A stretch of DNA of 64,000 nucleotides from Knoxdaviesia capensis (lineage: Eukaryota > Ascomycota > Sordariomycetes > Microascales > Gondwanamycetaceae), in contig LNGK01000005.1 in the NCBI GenBank assembly GCA_001510575.1, positions 1,344,466-1,408,465 of the forward strand, given 5' to 3'. A program made the position numbers and the translations under genes. The stretch's first letter is position 1. The number at the start of each line of letters is the position of its first letter. The notes beneath the pieces were generated by a model that was not told the DNA's origin, made no database searches, and saw nothing but the letters and a program-made list of their open reading frames with translations. Positions 1 to 11,932 of the stretch are shown in pieces.

Positions 1-1332
1 GCGAGCTCCGAATGCCGGAGCCGTGGCTGCTGGAATGTGAGTAACAACCAGAACACAACCAGGAAATCAAGCTGAGGATGGCGGTGTCTTGCCCCAGCCT
101 GGCGGACAGCCGCCCTGTTCTTCCTCTTTGGGAAGAGGTTGTCTTTGGGCCTTTCCTTCTTCAGCTTCCTTTTGTCCCCCCCTCTTGCTTGTTTCTGGTC
201 TAGGCCCTGTCTCGATGGTTCTCACTCTGCCGCCCAGGAAATAGCATCATTTCTGCCGGCACGGGTTCCAGACAGGGGCGGAGAGATCAAATTTTCTTGG
301 GTTGGGTCACAATCCAGGACCGGGATTGCACCGCCCGCCAGCCCGCGTTCCCGGTTCGTGGGAAACACGGGACGGTGGCAAAGCCCTAGGACGGAAAGGA
401 AGTAATGGCCCGGCCTGTGTTCTGCATTGTTGGCCAGTGGCTTGGGTCTCTGCCGTGCCTGGAGAATGAAGCAGTCTGGGGAAAGCAAAGAAGACAAGAA
501 AGACCACCACGGATCGAAGACACGGGATGAAGGCGATGATTTGGGGCGGGACAGATCTGCGACAAGCCAGGTGGAGAGAGATGACGCGTTGTGCGTGGAT
601 GCTGGAAAAGGCGAGATCATCACATCACAGTTCTGAGCGGGGGGGGGGGGCATGAAAAGGAGAAAAAGAGAAACAAACAGGAGAAGAGAAGCGCGCGAAC
701 GGGCGGCCGGCAAAAGCAACCAGAACGAACAAACGGGGAGGCAGCAAACGTTGCCGCGCGCGGGGCGGGGAAGTGCACGTGCTCCGCCCACGTGACGCAC
801 ATCGGAACGAGAGCAGTGCCGCAGTCCCGTGAAAAAGTGGGCCTCGGACTCGCACATCGGGCCAATTTCGCTCCGATCATGCGCTCGAATTACGGACCAG
901 CCGCCCGGGCGAGGCGGTTTGGCTCGTCCGGCTTGGCGTGAGTTTGGGGTTCGTGACAGATCTGTGACTGGTCTTTTGTTTTTCTTCTTCTCTCTCTGTT
1001 CGCCCTTTTGATCCTGAAGTTTTCTGTGTCTGCGTGTCCTCTTGATTGCAAATCGCCTTACTCGCGAAAACCGCCAGAGCCGACCAACGCCTGCTGTTAT
1101 TTCTACAGTCCGGCTGAAGCGAGAAGCGAACACCAGCGAGAATCGTGTTGTCGTCCGGCAGAGTGGAACCGGACAAGGGCCCGGGCTCCTCTGCTCCCTC
1201 GAATCTCTCTGTCTATCTGCTATCTGTCTGTCTCTTCTCTTCGTTCGCCCGCGCAATTCTCCTAGCATGGGATGATGGGTGAGGGGGCCTGAAGAGAATT
1301 GCGCACATACTCATCCACACCTCCCCGGTACG

Positions 1333-1348
1333 TACTGTACTGTACAGT
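1333..1348. repeat. TACTGTACTGTACAGT element, copy 1
   Basis: A 16-mer containing the perfect palindrome ACTGTACAGT, about 490 bases upstream of the Zn2Cys6 gene. An identical 16-mer occurs at 9562-9577. A regulatory role is speculative. Confidence 0.4.
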
Positions 1349-1504
1349 ACTCACATCGTACCGTCACAGCACGCGCGGGACCCTGACTTATTGGGCTTCC
1401 CAACAGACGACATCCGCGCGCACGTTTGATAGTGTAGCGCTGGAACTTATCGCTTCTCTCGAGGTAACCGCTATATCCTTTCGGGCGAAAAGATATTATG
1501 CTTC

Positions 1505-1700
1505 TGGCCCTTTTCCTTTTTTGCCTTCGTCAAACTTCTCTCTTCTTCTTCAGTTTTCCCTTTCCTCTTTTTCCTCTTTTTCCTAATATTCCAGGTTTTC
1601 TTATCCTCCTCTTCCCTCCTGCTCTCTCGTTCAACCAATCTCTCTCTTTCTCTCCTTTCGTTCTCTGGAATTCTCCTCTCTCTCTCACCTCGTTCGCGTC
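1505..1700 (+). promoter_or_regulatory. Pyrimidine-rich tract, probable core promoter or leader of the Zn2Cys6 gene
   Basis: An almost uninterrupted run of C and T on the plus strand lies 140-330 bases before the start codon at 1839. CT-rich blocks next to transcription starts are common in filamentous ascomycete promoters. No TATA box is obvious. The assignment rests on composition and position only. Confidence 0.4.
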
Positions 1701-1838
1701 TATTGCCACTGTGCCCCCAGATTCACCTTTCCCAAAACACAAAGCCCCTCAGCAAGGGGGCGGAAACGCCTATCATATACTAGTTACGTGTGTCGAACCT
1801 CAAGCAACCAACAGCATAAAACGCGGACGCAAGCAAAG

Positions 1839-4800
1839 ATGCACTCCGCGCCCTCCGAAACAACCCCGCCGGCCGCCGACGCCGCGGCCGCCGCATCGGC
1901 CGCGGCCAACGAGCCACTGGCCTGCGTGTCGTGCCGCGCCCGCAAGCTCAAGTGCGACCGTGTGGCGCCGGTGTGCTCACGGTGCTCCCGGGCCAATTCG
2001 GCCTGTGTGTATCCGCAGTCCAAACGCCGCCCGCCGACGAAGCGGAGGAACGCGCGGGATCTGGAGTCCCGTCTAGGTAAGGCGGAGGTTTTTTTCTTCT
2101 TCTTGTCGTGGCCCGTTGTAACTTGTTTGGGCGACATGTGGGTGGGGATGGATCACACCCACACACTTGCATTCTTGCTCTTACACACACACACTGTGAA
2201 CCCATCCGTCGTCATAGCCAAGAGAAAGAAAATGAACATACGGCTTTCAGATGGTTTCTCCGATGGCCGATGGGATCCACTGTGCCTCCAATCTCGCGAA
2301 CCCCACTCTACTGCCGTTATCGAATGAGACCCTGAATTCCCCCAACTTTCCAACATGGCATTGGTGATACCCTACTATCTATCATCATCGCTGCCCTCTG
2401 TCTTATCGTCCTCCCCAGTGCTGTGGTAGTACCAAAACTGGCCCTCAAGATAGACTGCTCCCTCACTATCGTCAAGTCACCATCGTCAAAGTCATCATGC
2501 CTACTAACAAGCTCCCCCTCCACCAGCTCAAGTTGAAGAGCGCCTCCGCGAGACCACCGAACGAGAACGCCACGATGTCCGGCCAACGCCACCACAACAG
2601 ACCGCAGCAACATCAACCACCACAAGCTCGCTGTCCGACGTGGACTTCTTCGCCAACACGTGGAATCCGTTAAGTGCAACGACCACGACCGCCTGCGAGG
2701 TCCTCGCCGGAAAGGCCTTGGACACGGCCACACCCGGGAATCTGCCCTCCGGGACGTCCAACTCGCCGTTTTCCCTGCCGCTGAACCTGCCAACGGGCGG
2801 TGACTTGATAAGTCTTGGCATCTCTGAGTCGTTGCCGCCGGATGCCATGATCGAAGATCTGTACGTGACCATGCCTCCCACGCGCTCCCTAACTAGACCC
2901 GAGGTCTCCGGGCCGGCCCCGAGACCCCGGAGAGCTCTCCCCGGCGCCAAACCCCCCCACTAACAGGCCCACGACCCTCCCAGCCACAAACTCTACTTCC
3001 GGTGCCAACACGCCTCCCTCCCGATCATCCACGAGGGCCGCTACATGCTCTCGTTCTACTCACACCCGCACAAGCGGCCACCCATGTGCCTGCAGTACGC
3101 GATCTGGGCGATGGCCGCGCACGGCGACGCCAAGTACAGCGGCCTGCACAGCGTGTTCTACGGGCGCGCGCGCCAGTACGCCGAGGCCGACGAGCTGCGC
3201 GGCTACGGCGAGGAGTTCCTGACCATCGGCCACGCGCAGGCGTGGGCGCTGATCGCGTCGTACGAGGCGCGCTGTCTGCTGTTCATGCGTTCCGCCATCA
3301 GCTGCGCGCGGACGGTGCGCCTGTGCCAGATGATGGGCCTGGATCGCCTGGATACCGCCGGCGACTCGCTGATAACCATGCTGCTGCCGCCCACCTCGTG
3401 GACCGAGCTGGAGGAGCGGCGGCGGACGCTGTGGGGCGCGTTCTGTATCGATGCGATCACGGCGATTGCGACCGGCTGGCAGAGCCTGATTGAGGGAGAT
3501 TCGGTAAGGCTTTTTTTTTCCGTTTTTTTTTTCCCTCTCTCTCCCCCCTCCTATCTCTCTTTGCACGCATCCCACTGACGTCCCGCAGATTACCACCCGG
3601 CTCCCAGCCTCTGAAGCCGCCTTTGAGTCCGACACCAAAGAGACCACATGCACGCTCGACGACGCCCTCCAGGGCGCGCCGTACTCGTCGTTCGCCGGCA
3701 TCGCAGTCGTCTCGCACATCCTCAAGGTGGTGCTGGCCCATGTGCGCCCGCAGCGCATGTTCCCCGGGCAGGACGGCACGGGCTCGGGCATGCCGGTCGG
3801 CGGCGGCGACGTCACGCACGGCGCCTACTGGCAGCAGCACCGCACCATCGACAACATCCTCGGCACCGTCTTCATGTTCCTGCCCGAGCAGTTCCGCGTG
3901 CCGCTGCACATCCGCTCGGCGTTTGCCGTGCAGCTGAACATGATGCTGCACGCCGGCGTCATCTGTCTGCACCATGCCGCCGTCGATATGATCATCCAAC
4001 ATGATCTCGGGCGTGATATGCTGGCGGCAAGCTACTCGCGGCTGCGCACTGCGGCCGAGGAGATTGCGGCGATCGTGCGGACGACGAGCCACAATAACTT
4101 TGGAGCTGTGAGTGTGCACCTCCCATTCCAACCCCGGATATATGCCCCGAGTTGCGGTTGAACTAACGTGTCTCTCTTCCCAGCAATACCGCTCGCCGCT
4201 GATCACACTCGCCTTGTACGCCGGGTCCTCCGTGTACATGTTCCACGCCCACCGCAACCCGCTCGCCACGATCCCCGACGCCGACGTGCAGAACTTCTTC
4301 CTGCTGCTGACCGCGCTCTCGACCCTGGCGATCGACAACGCGGTCGCCGACTCGTTCGTGCAGCAGCTCGCGCTGGACATTGAAGACTGCCCGTCGCTGA
4401 TCAGCCGGCTCGACGACACCGAGATCATCCGCAAGCTGCGCCACCTGCTGGCCATGGGGCTGATCCCGTGCCGCGCCAAGATCCCCATGATCGTGCGCCC
4501 CGCGGCCATGCTGCAGAACCCCGGCGAGATCGGCCCCGTGCGCATGTTCATCCCGCCGTGCCCGCATATCGCGTCGTCCGCGGCCCCGCACCTCCGGCAC
4601 CGCTCCGGCGTGCTCACCCCGTCGTCCGAGTCGTCGCCGGCGACCGCGTCCTGGATGGACTCGCACGCCACCGCGCTGGACCCCATGGACATGCCTGCCG
4701 TGCCCGAGGAGCCGCTGCTCGCCGACTCGGACTTGACCGCCATGTTCACGTCGTCCGAGTCGATTGGCGATCTGCTCTCGTTCGCTGGCAATGTCGATAC

Positions 4801-4843
4801 GTACAAGTCTCTGCTGGCGGCGGCGTGGAGCGCTGTACCATAG
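1839..4843 (+). CDS. Zn2Cys6 (Gal4-type) fungal transcription factor
   Basis: Predicted 756-residue regulator in five exons: 1839-2076, 2527-2860, 2984-3503, 3589-4107, 4184-4843; the joins keep phase and use GTAAGG, GTACGT, GTAAGG and GTGAGT donors. After an Ala-rich N-terminus, residues 29-56 form the binuclear zinc cluster CX2CX6CX6CX2CX6C, followed by a basic linker (KRRPPTKRRN) and a coiled-coil start (LESRLAQVEERLRE) that appears only when exons 1 and 2 are joined. The middle carries a fungal_trans-type region (LPIIHEGRY, MCLQYAIWAMAAHG, RRRTLWGAFCIDA). The start at 1839 has A at -3 and gives the usual short lead into the zinc cluster. Intron 1 is unusually long (450 bases). It should act in the nucleus by binding CGG-type sites; targets are unknown. 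It converges on the Cas1-like gene, with 309 bases between the stop codons. Confidence 0.88.
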
Positions 4844-5152
4844 GATAGAAGACGGAAAGCTTTTCTTTTCAATGACTCGGAAATGAAGAAACTCCAGGAT
4901 GAGTTGTTGGGGTTCGCTGTGGCGGATTCCAATTGTTTGATTATATACCACTCAGCGATTCCCCTCACGTTTTATGTACAATGAAAGAAACACACAAATT
5001 TCTAACGCATCTACTCGAGAGGCAGACCGTCAGATGAAGAAATACCGCCCTGAATTACGTATAGAAGATGATATCCCACAACTCCAACAAAGATAAAAAG
5101 AAAAAAACAAACAAACGTACAAGTCGTAAGAACCCCCGTGATTACCGCCGCT
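4844..5152. other. Convergent 3' intergenic spacer
   Basis: This holds the 3' ends of two converging genes. It is A/T-richer than the flanking exons, with an A-rich stretch at about 5093-5115 that could serve polyadenylation on either strand. No open frame here looks coding. Confidence 0.5.
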
Positions 5153-8147
5153 TCACGCCTTATGACTCCGGAATCCCCGGCCGGGACGCACCGGCCCCGT
5201 AGTCAACACATCAATAAGCTGGGCCGTAGCATCGCGCGCAACCCCCGCCACCCAAAGCAGAACCAAGATGGCCACGACGACATGGATGACGCTGGCAATG
5301 CTGATGCTCCCGTCAACGGCCCCCACACTCCACAGCCGCGGCACAATGGCGGCCGTGCCGGCGCCGGGCGTCTGGAACAAGAAGCACCGCGCCAGCACGT
5401 ACGTCTCCAGCGAGACGCGGCCGAGGTACCGCGGCACCGCCAGCGCAACAGCCTCAAGTCCTGGCGTAGCATTGCGCAGCACGACCACAGCGACCACCGC
5501 GCCGACGCTGGCATACGGGTGGAACTTATCGTAGGCGTCAACCCGCGAGAAGATGTCCGGCGGGATGGCGAGCACCAGGAACAGGCCGAGCAACACCACG
5601 CTGGCGCCGACCAGCAGGGCGCGCACCGAGGCGCTGTTGAAGCCGTCGGCAGTCGACGGCGGTTGGGTCGGCTGCGGGCGGGTGGGGAAGGGCGCCCGCG
5701 GGCGCGACTCCTGCACGAACAGCTCGAACAGCGCCGTGTCGAGCACCGCGCCGGCCGTGGCCAGGGAATTGGCGGTGCGCGGCGGGCGCAGAGGCGGGGC
5801 CCGGGCGGCGCGCAGCTGAGATACGCGCTGGGCGACCGCCGCCACGAAGATGCCGGCGAGCGCGGAGAACCGGTCGCGGCCGAGACTGGCACGCGCGGCG
5901 TTCGGGAGGTGCAGCGGGAGGAGGTACAGTCCGACGTGGACGGCAATGGTCAGCAGCGCAACCTTGGCGGTCACGACCAGCAGATTACTGTTCGCGCGCG
6001 AGAACACGGACAGTGCCATATACACAGCGACGAACCAGAACAGCAGCACGGGAAGCAGCGGGGCCACCGCCGAAGTCCCAGAGTCGCCGGTAACCTGCAA
6101 GATACCGGCCAAGAGCCCCAGCCGCAGCACCACGGCAGCGACGCGGCGCAGCGAGAAGTCAGCCGTGCGCAGGAAGTACGCAGCGTGGCCGTACGTCGAC
6201 AGAAACACAAACACCGCGCCGAGCATGCGCATGCTCTTGTACACCGCGAGATTGACCGCGCCGTTGCCCGTGCCGGCATCATCCACGCCGAAGCCGAAGC
6301 GCGACCCGAACGAGACCACCAGCATGCCGATCTGGATGATGCCCTTCAGCTCATCGGTCTGGCCGCGCGGGAGAAACCGCACCTCGGCGCGATCGGCAAC
6401 GCGCGACGCCGAGGCCAGACTGCACACGGCGGCCGCCACGGCGACGGCCATCGCCACGCCGATCGGAAACGCCACGGCTTCGGAATCCACCTTGGCCAGC
6501 AGCTGCGTGTTCACCGCCACATAGCACAGCGACACCACCAGCGTCAGCGGCGCGGCCGCAATTGCCGCGCGCCGGATGAGTTCCGCGGGAGGTTGTCGGT
6601 CGGCGCCGAAGCCGGGGTGGGGCGGGGCGCTAGCGGCGGTCGGGGAAAGCTGGGGCAGGAGCCCCGCACCATCGGCGTACAACGCCGACTTCGGCCGTGC
6701 TGACAAAGCGGCCGGCGGAGGAGCCAGCGGGAATTTCCGCACGGCAAGTGCCAGCGGCACGAACAGGGCCGCTGCGACCCACAACATCGCGGTGCGCAGC
6801 CACGAAGCCGGCGGCGGCGCCACACAGCATGTGGCGCGCCCGAGTCCGCCGGTGGCGGCGAGCGCGGCGTTGCAGTGCACGTTCAGGAGCAGCGAGACCT
6901 CGCGGGCGCGCACGCGCTTCACGGCGTGGAAGCCGTCGGCGTTGTATGGATCTGCGGGCACCGCGGTGGCCGGGTCGGGGCCCTCGAGGTCGTCGGTGTC
7001 GAGGGCGGTGGGGGCGAACACGCCGGCGGGCTGGCTCATCATGACGGTGAAGGCCCAGGCGATGTGCGACTGCGGCGACGAGGGGAGCGCGGCGAGGTCG
7101 GCGTTGAGGGCGTTGATGCGCGCGGGCGTCATGGTGTCGCGGCGGCGGCCGGTGAGCGCGGAGTACTTCGGCACGGGCACGGGGGCGAGCACGAGCTGGT
7201 TGGGCAGGTCGCGCGGGCTGGTGCCGGCGGGCGCCACGTGCAGCGCCGATGACAGCAGCGGGTGCAGGCCGGCGAGGCCGGCGCGCAGGATGTCGAGGTA
7301 GTGCGGGGCGTCGCCGCCGTGGCGCGCGGCCCACAGCCCCGGGGCGCCGGCGACGACGAGCGCCGGGGCCTTGGCGCCCGCGGCGGGGGGTGCATTGTCC
7401 GCGGCGGACAGCTGGGCCAGCACTTCCGCCAGCGACGACGAGTTCAGCCAGGGGTCCCACACAAACTCGAGGCGCACGGGGCCGGGGGCAAACTCCATGG
7501 CCAGGTTGCGCTGCTTGTCGGGCTCGGTGTGGAAGGCCAGCGTGGCGACCTCCTGGGCGGTGTGGTCGATGCGGTTCGCGGCGGCCCAGTACCACTGGCG
7601 CACGGTCGAGTCGCCGACGAACACCACGCGGCGGCCGGCGAAGCACGCCAGCACGTCGTCGCGCGTGTACTCGTGCATCGTGCAGCCGGCGGGGTGCCAG
7701 CGCTGGAACGGGAGGCGGGTGTTAGTGGCCCACGCGCCGGAGGACCGGAGGGCGGCGCATCGCGTGGGATCGGCGTAGCCTGGGAGTGGAAATAGTGTTT
7801 CTGTTAGTTTCTGCGGGAGGGGGCAGTTGAGGTGGGTGGTGTTTTGCCGGGAGACTAGGCGCAGGGCAAGTGATATGCCGAGGGCAAAGGAAAAAAAGGA
7901 CAGCCTCCGGAAGACCCGTCAGGCACATGTCACGATATCCCGGATAAGACACCATCGGCAAGCAAGCAGCGCACATTGCACAGTAAAAGAAAGAAACAGA
8001 AAAAAAGCCAGAGAAAAGCCACTTACCGGTGATCACGTACTGGAAAACCACCACGATCAGCGAGAACCAAACGGCAAGCAGCGACAGGTAATGCAGTAGT
8101 CCCGCCCAGAACGGGGTCGACCGGCCACTTGCTGGTGTTGACGACAT
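5153..8147 (-). CDS. CAS1: Cas1p-like polysaccharide/glycan O-acetyltransferase with N-terminal PC-esterase domain
   Basis: Two exons, 8147-8027 and 7779-5153, joined across a 247-base intron (GTAAGT donor), give 915 residues. Exon 1 encodes a single N-terminal membrane segment (about residues 14-38). A lumenal PC-esterase/SGNH-like domain follows: VVFVGDSTVRQ places the nucleophile at Ser98, and DGFH supplies the Asp322/His325 pair, so the triad looks intact. From about residue 360 to the end the protein is strongly hydrophobic and matches the 10-TM Cas1p acyltransferase domain (FGFGVDDAGTGNGAVNLAVY). Relatives are Cryptococcus Cas1p, needed for capsule glucuronoxylomannan O-acetylation, and animal CASD1, which acetylates sialic acid in the Golgi. 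The likely role is Golgi O-acetylation of a cell-wall or secreted glycan; the substrate in this fungus cannot be read from sequence. Confidence 0.88.
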
Positions 8148-8784
8148 GACGGGCTGCAGTTTCTTTTCTCTTCTTTTCTTTTTTTCTCTCTAGTCCCACA
8201 CACCAACAGTCACATTTGGCAAAAGGAAGAAGGGCCAAGGAGGAAGAAGTGATGGGAGAGAAGAAGAAGAAAAGGAAGAACGACAAGAAGGAAGGACGAG
8301 GCAGCACAGAGATTAGGGGGCCCATCTACGCTGCATAGGAGCAGAGAGCCACATTTTGTGACAACTCTCGACCTTATGTATCCTGTTCCTTTTATCTCTT
8401 GGCTTGGCAACCGAACATGGACAGCCACTCTAGCACCCGAACCAGCGAGAGCCAAGATCTGTCTATCTGATGTGTGTGTGCATACCAAACCGGAGCCTTC
8501 TTCGGGGGGTTTTGAGAGTGTGTCCCTGCGAGCTGCTGCACCTACCCACCACCCCTAAGCCGAATGCAGGAAGAGAGTGAGTGAGCCAAGGCCGGCATGC
8601 TGGGTAGGCCTCAGATAACTCACCAACAGAACGCTATTGCATGTCTTGGTTCTTGACCCTGTTCGGTTTGGGGGATGGGGAGGCTATTTTTATTTTTTAT
8701 CTCGCATAATCAAGGAGAGAGAAGGAGAAGCGATAGGGACCAAGAGGTTCTCTCCTTTCAATCGCTATCTTGATATACCCACTG

Positions 8785-8801
8785 TATATATATATATATA
8801 T
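8785..8801. repeat. TA dinucleotide microsatellite
   Basis: A short TA run in intergenic DNA, followed after one interruption by further TA units. No gene is associated with it. Confidence 0.9.
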
Positions 8802-9561
8802 GTATATATTTCTATCGGGGCTGCGTCATCTTCCGCGGCCAACTGTGTAAAACGTTAATTAAACCCCTTCCTTCGTTGGACGGACGGCCTTGCACAAGAA
8901 ACAAGATAGAAGAACAAGAAGCCGCAAGAACCAACACCATGGCGGGAATCGGCTATGTGGATGGAACAGGTGCCAGAAATTGGGGCGGCGGGGGGGGGGG
9001 CGTCCGCTCCCGCAAGATATCCTTTACAGCATGTAACATGTAAGCATTCCCACAGACACTGCACGCTATCCCACACACCATCTCCGTCGCTATCTTTGTT
9101 TTAGATGGGGGGGAACACAGGCATAATTAGCAGAAGTGCAGGAAAAAGGAGGGCAACATGCCCATGTTGGAAGAGCTGAAGTGGGCATAAGAGAGAGAGA
9201 GAGAGGGTGTGGACTTCCCTGTACGGGTTAGCGGGGACTTGTGGTATCAAGCACGCGACACACTTTTTTCTAATATTCGGGGCCTGAATCGACAAGCATG
9301 GTATGGTCATGGTTATCTTAAAATAATATCAAATTCTCTGGCCCTGTTCTCACTTCTCCACTTTGCACTTTGGTGTGTGGATGGACCCGAGATACACTTT
9401 GCGTCCTATCATTCATTACAGTACAGTGGATGAACCCGTGCGGAGCAAGTGCGCCTACGAAGAGATTATGTAGGAGTGCCTTTGTCTGTGTTTTGAATCA
9501 TCTGGCGACGTCGTCCTTCGCAGCCTCGCTGGCAACCACCACACCTGGAGGTGTATGTACA

Positions 9562-9577
9562 TACTGTACTGTACAGT
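9562..9577. repeat. TACTGTACTGTACAGT element, copy 2
   Basis: Exact repeat of the element at 1333-1348, with related TACAGTACAGTG sequence nearby at about 9419-9430. It lies in the 5.3 kb gene-poor region, about 1.4 kb upstream of the Cas1-like gene. Confidence 0.4.
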
Positions 9578-9816
9578 CCGTGGTTCGCCCATCAGCTCAC
9601 ATACCGTCACTCATTAGGGTTAGCGTTCAAGCTTTCAGCGAACCAACCATGCCAGTGATGCAAAGCCTCCGTCGACTCGGAAAAACGGAGGATCCTCGTG
9701 GGTGAAGAGATCTGCCCGGGTAGGGTTTCTGTCCCTCGACGCCCTAGACCAGGTCGGGATACGAACTTAACGGAAACAGCAACAATGGGAACCAGAACCC
9801 TAACAGCAACCCGAAC

Positions 9817-9828
<12 letters not shown>

Positions 9829-9879
<51 letters not shown>
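9829..9879. repeat. GA dinucleotide microsatellite
   Basis: About 25 consecutive GA units in intergenic DNA, seen directly. Open frames through it on either strand are pure Arg-Glu or Ser-Leu repeats and are not genes. Confidence 0.95.
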
Positions 9880-9886
<7 letters not shown>

Positions 9887-11911
9887 AAGGCAGCTGGATG
9901 TGTCCATCGACCTTATCTCCAACCTGCCGAAGGGCCACGTACATCCTCTCAATGGGCCAGCATCCATGTACAGTAGATTCCATTTCAAAGGAAGCCAACC
10001 AACGGGTGGATCCGCCTCATTACCATCCCGGGGTAATATACGCAGACGCCTCTCAGATTGACGGCCAGCAGCCCAGCACCATAGGCACTAGAGTATGTAT
10101 CAGAGCACACAGAGAGGAGGAGGAGAGAGAAGACCAAGAGACAGAGTAACAATCTCACATAGACTCTGAACCACCGGGTGCCAGCACATGAGTACAGAGT
10201 TTCAAGAAGCTGTCTGTCGATATTCTTGGTCCAATTGGCTTGGCTGCTACCCCGGCACACGGCACCCCATAACAACAGCCTCCGCACGCGACCTGATTCC
10301 CCTTTCTCCCCCCCCCTCGACTGTTCTCTCTCCCTCTCCAGCAAAAGAAAAGAGCCAAGACCAGCCGCTCGCAAATCGGCAAATTGCGCCTGCGGCCAGC
10401 AGCGAGATGAGATTTTCCCATCCCCCGCCAGGGCCTTTGGCTTTTTCCTTCCCCTCGTCGAAAGAGGATCGATCAGGAGGAATGGTCCGGCGCGGTGCTG
10501 GTCCCAGATATCTTGGAGTGCGACGGATGCTTCAGCGACTCTTTTCGCCCCTTCCCGTCAATGCTGGCTGTGCTCTGCGCCCCCACGATTTAAACAGGCT
10601 GTCTCGATGGTTGCGGCTGTGCGGCCGATGTGGCAGTCATAGCGCAGACACACACCCGCCCGCCGATCACACTTGGATCTCGCGAACATTCTTCTGGTTC
10701 TGCTACTGCAGCATAATGCCTACTGCATTTGGGCAAAAAAAGGAAAAAAAAAAACCGCCGCCAAGACACTTTCGTCGGCATTCCATCAGCGACCCCCTTC
10801 TCCCCCCATTCCAGGTCAGACCTCCGCCGGTGGTAGTTCGGCCGCACCCCGTTTGTATGTGTGCTGTGCTGTGTGACTGTGATCGGGCGACCCTGTGTGT
10901 GTGTGTGCGTGTGTCAATCTGCCGTCCAGCAAAGGAAAGGCCCAAACAGCTCACGTCGCCCACAGGGGGCAATCCAAGAATCTGAGAAGCAAGCACTTTG
11001 CGAAAATGCCGTCCTTGGCTGCATGAAGAAGGCAGACTCTAGAGGAAATGTTCTGGGGGCTGCTGACTGGCCCAGGAAAGGAAGAAAGGATGCCCGCTTA
11101 CTACCGAACCTCCAAAGGTTCCCGTTATGCTCATCTCCAACAGGTTTCCTCCTCCTCCGTATCGGAATCCGGATACATTAACCACGTACGCGCTTCCCCT
11201 CACAAGACGGAGGGAACAACCCCTAAACAAAAAAATCCCGAGTTTCACAGGATCACCATGAGGCCAAAAGAACGCATCCGTGGACCGTGGGGATATGCCC
11301 AGCCAATCACAGCGCCCACAAGTGGCCGCTTAGTCACGACTTTGGGGGGTCGGGTCGCCGCACAAATTTCCTGTCGCCTGCACGCTCACAAAACCAAATT
11401 TTTTTTTGTACTTCCTTTTCTTTTTTTCCGTCTGTCACCATCGCGAACCGTGGACTCTCGCCCACCCCCGAAATGGGGTCTCGCGGGCCCCGATCGCGTG
11501 TGCGTGCACGGCAAGACGACACGGAAACGATGGAGGAGGGCCCGGGGCGTTCCCGGGCTGCCGCGGTTCCCGTGCGGACTCCATGGCTTGCGCCGTGGCC
11601 TGCTGCCCCCGCGCCACAGCGAGCTGGCGTCTGGAGACTCGATCTCTCTCGACTCGCGACCGGCTGTGTACCGCGCTTTCCATTGTCTCCGCCGGCGTGA
11701 CGTCCGCCGTTCCGGCCGGCTCCCCGACCGTGGCGAACCCGTGTCTCCCGCCGGACAGATGCGGGGGGCCAGAGAGGGCAGGCACGTGGGCTCGGCCAGA
11801 GTGTCCCCCGGACGTTTGTCTTGCCGCCGCCTGCAGAGCATGGCCGACCCGGCCTCCACTCCAAGCGCCGTCCTCCTCCTCTCGTCTCTCCTTGCACACG
11901 CCTCCGTAGCG

Positions 11912-11932
11912 CACACACACACACACACACAC
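11912..11932. repeat. CA dinucleotide microsatellite
   Basis: About ten CA units in intergenic sequence, seen directly. It yields spurious Thr-His and Cys-Val open frames. Confidence 0.9.

Larger units (their letters stand above)
1..1838. other. Upstream region and leader of the Zn2Cys6 regulator; no gene supported
   Basis: I find no convincing gene here. Overlapping open frames on both strands are low-complexity and match no family I know. There is a G homopolymer near 640-650, a TACTGTACTGTACAGT palindromic element at 1333-1348, and a long C/T-rich tract at about 1505-1700 that looks like the promoter or 5' leader of the regulator starting at 1839. Confidence 0.5.

Noticed and set aside
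222..1268. 348-codon minus-strand open frame at the left edge
   Set aside because: Low-complexity, Arg/Ser-rich, no domain or codon bias, and no splice or promoter support.
5138..6703. 521-codon plus-strand open frame opposite the Cas1-like gene
   Set aside because: Antisense shadow; composition is Arg/Gln/His-rich and low-complexity.
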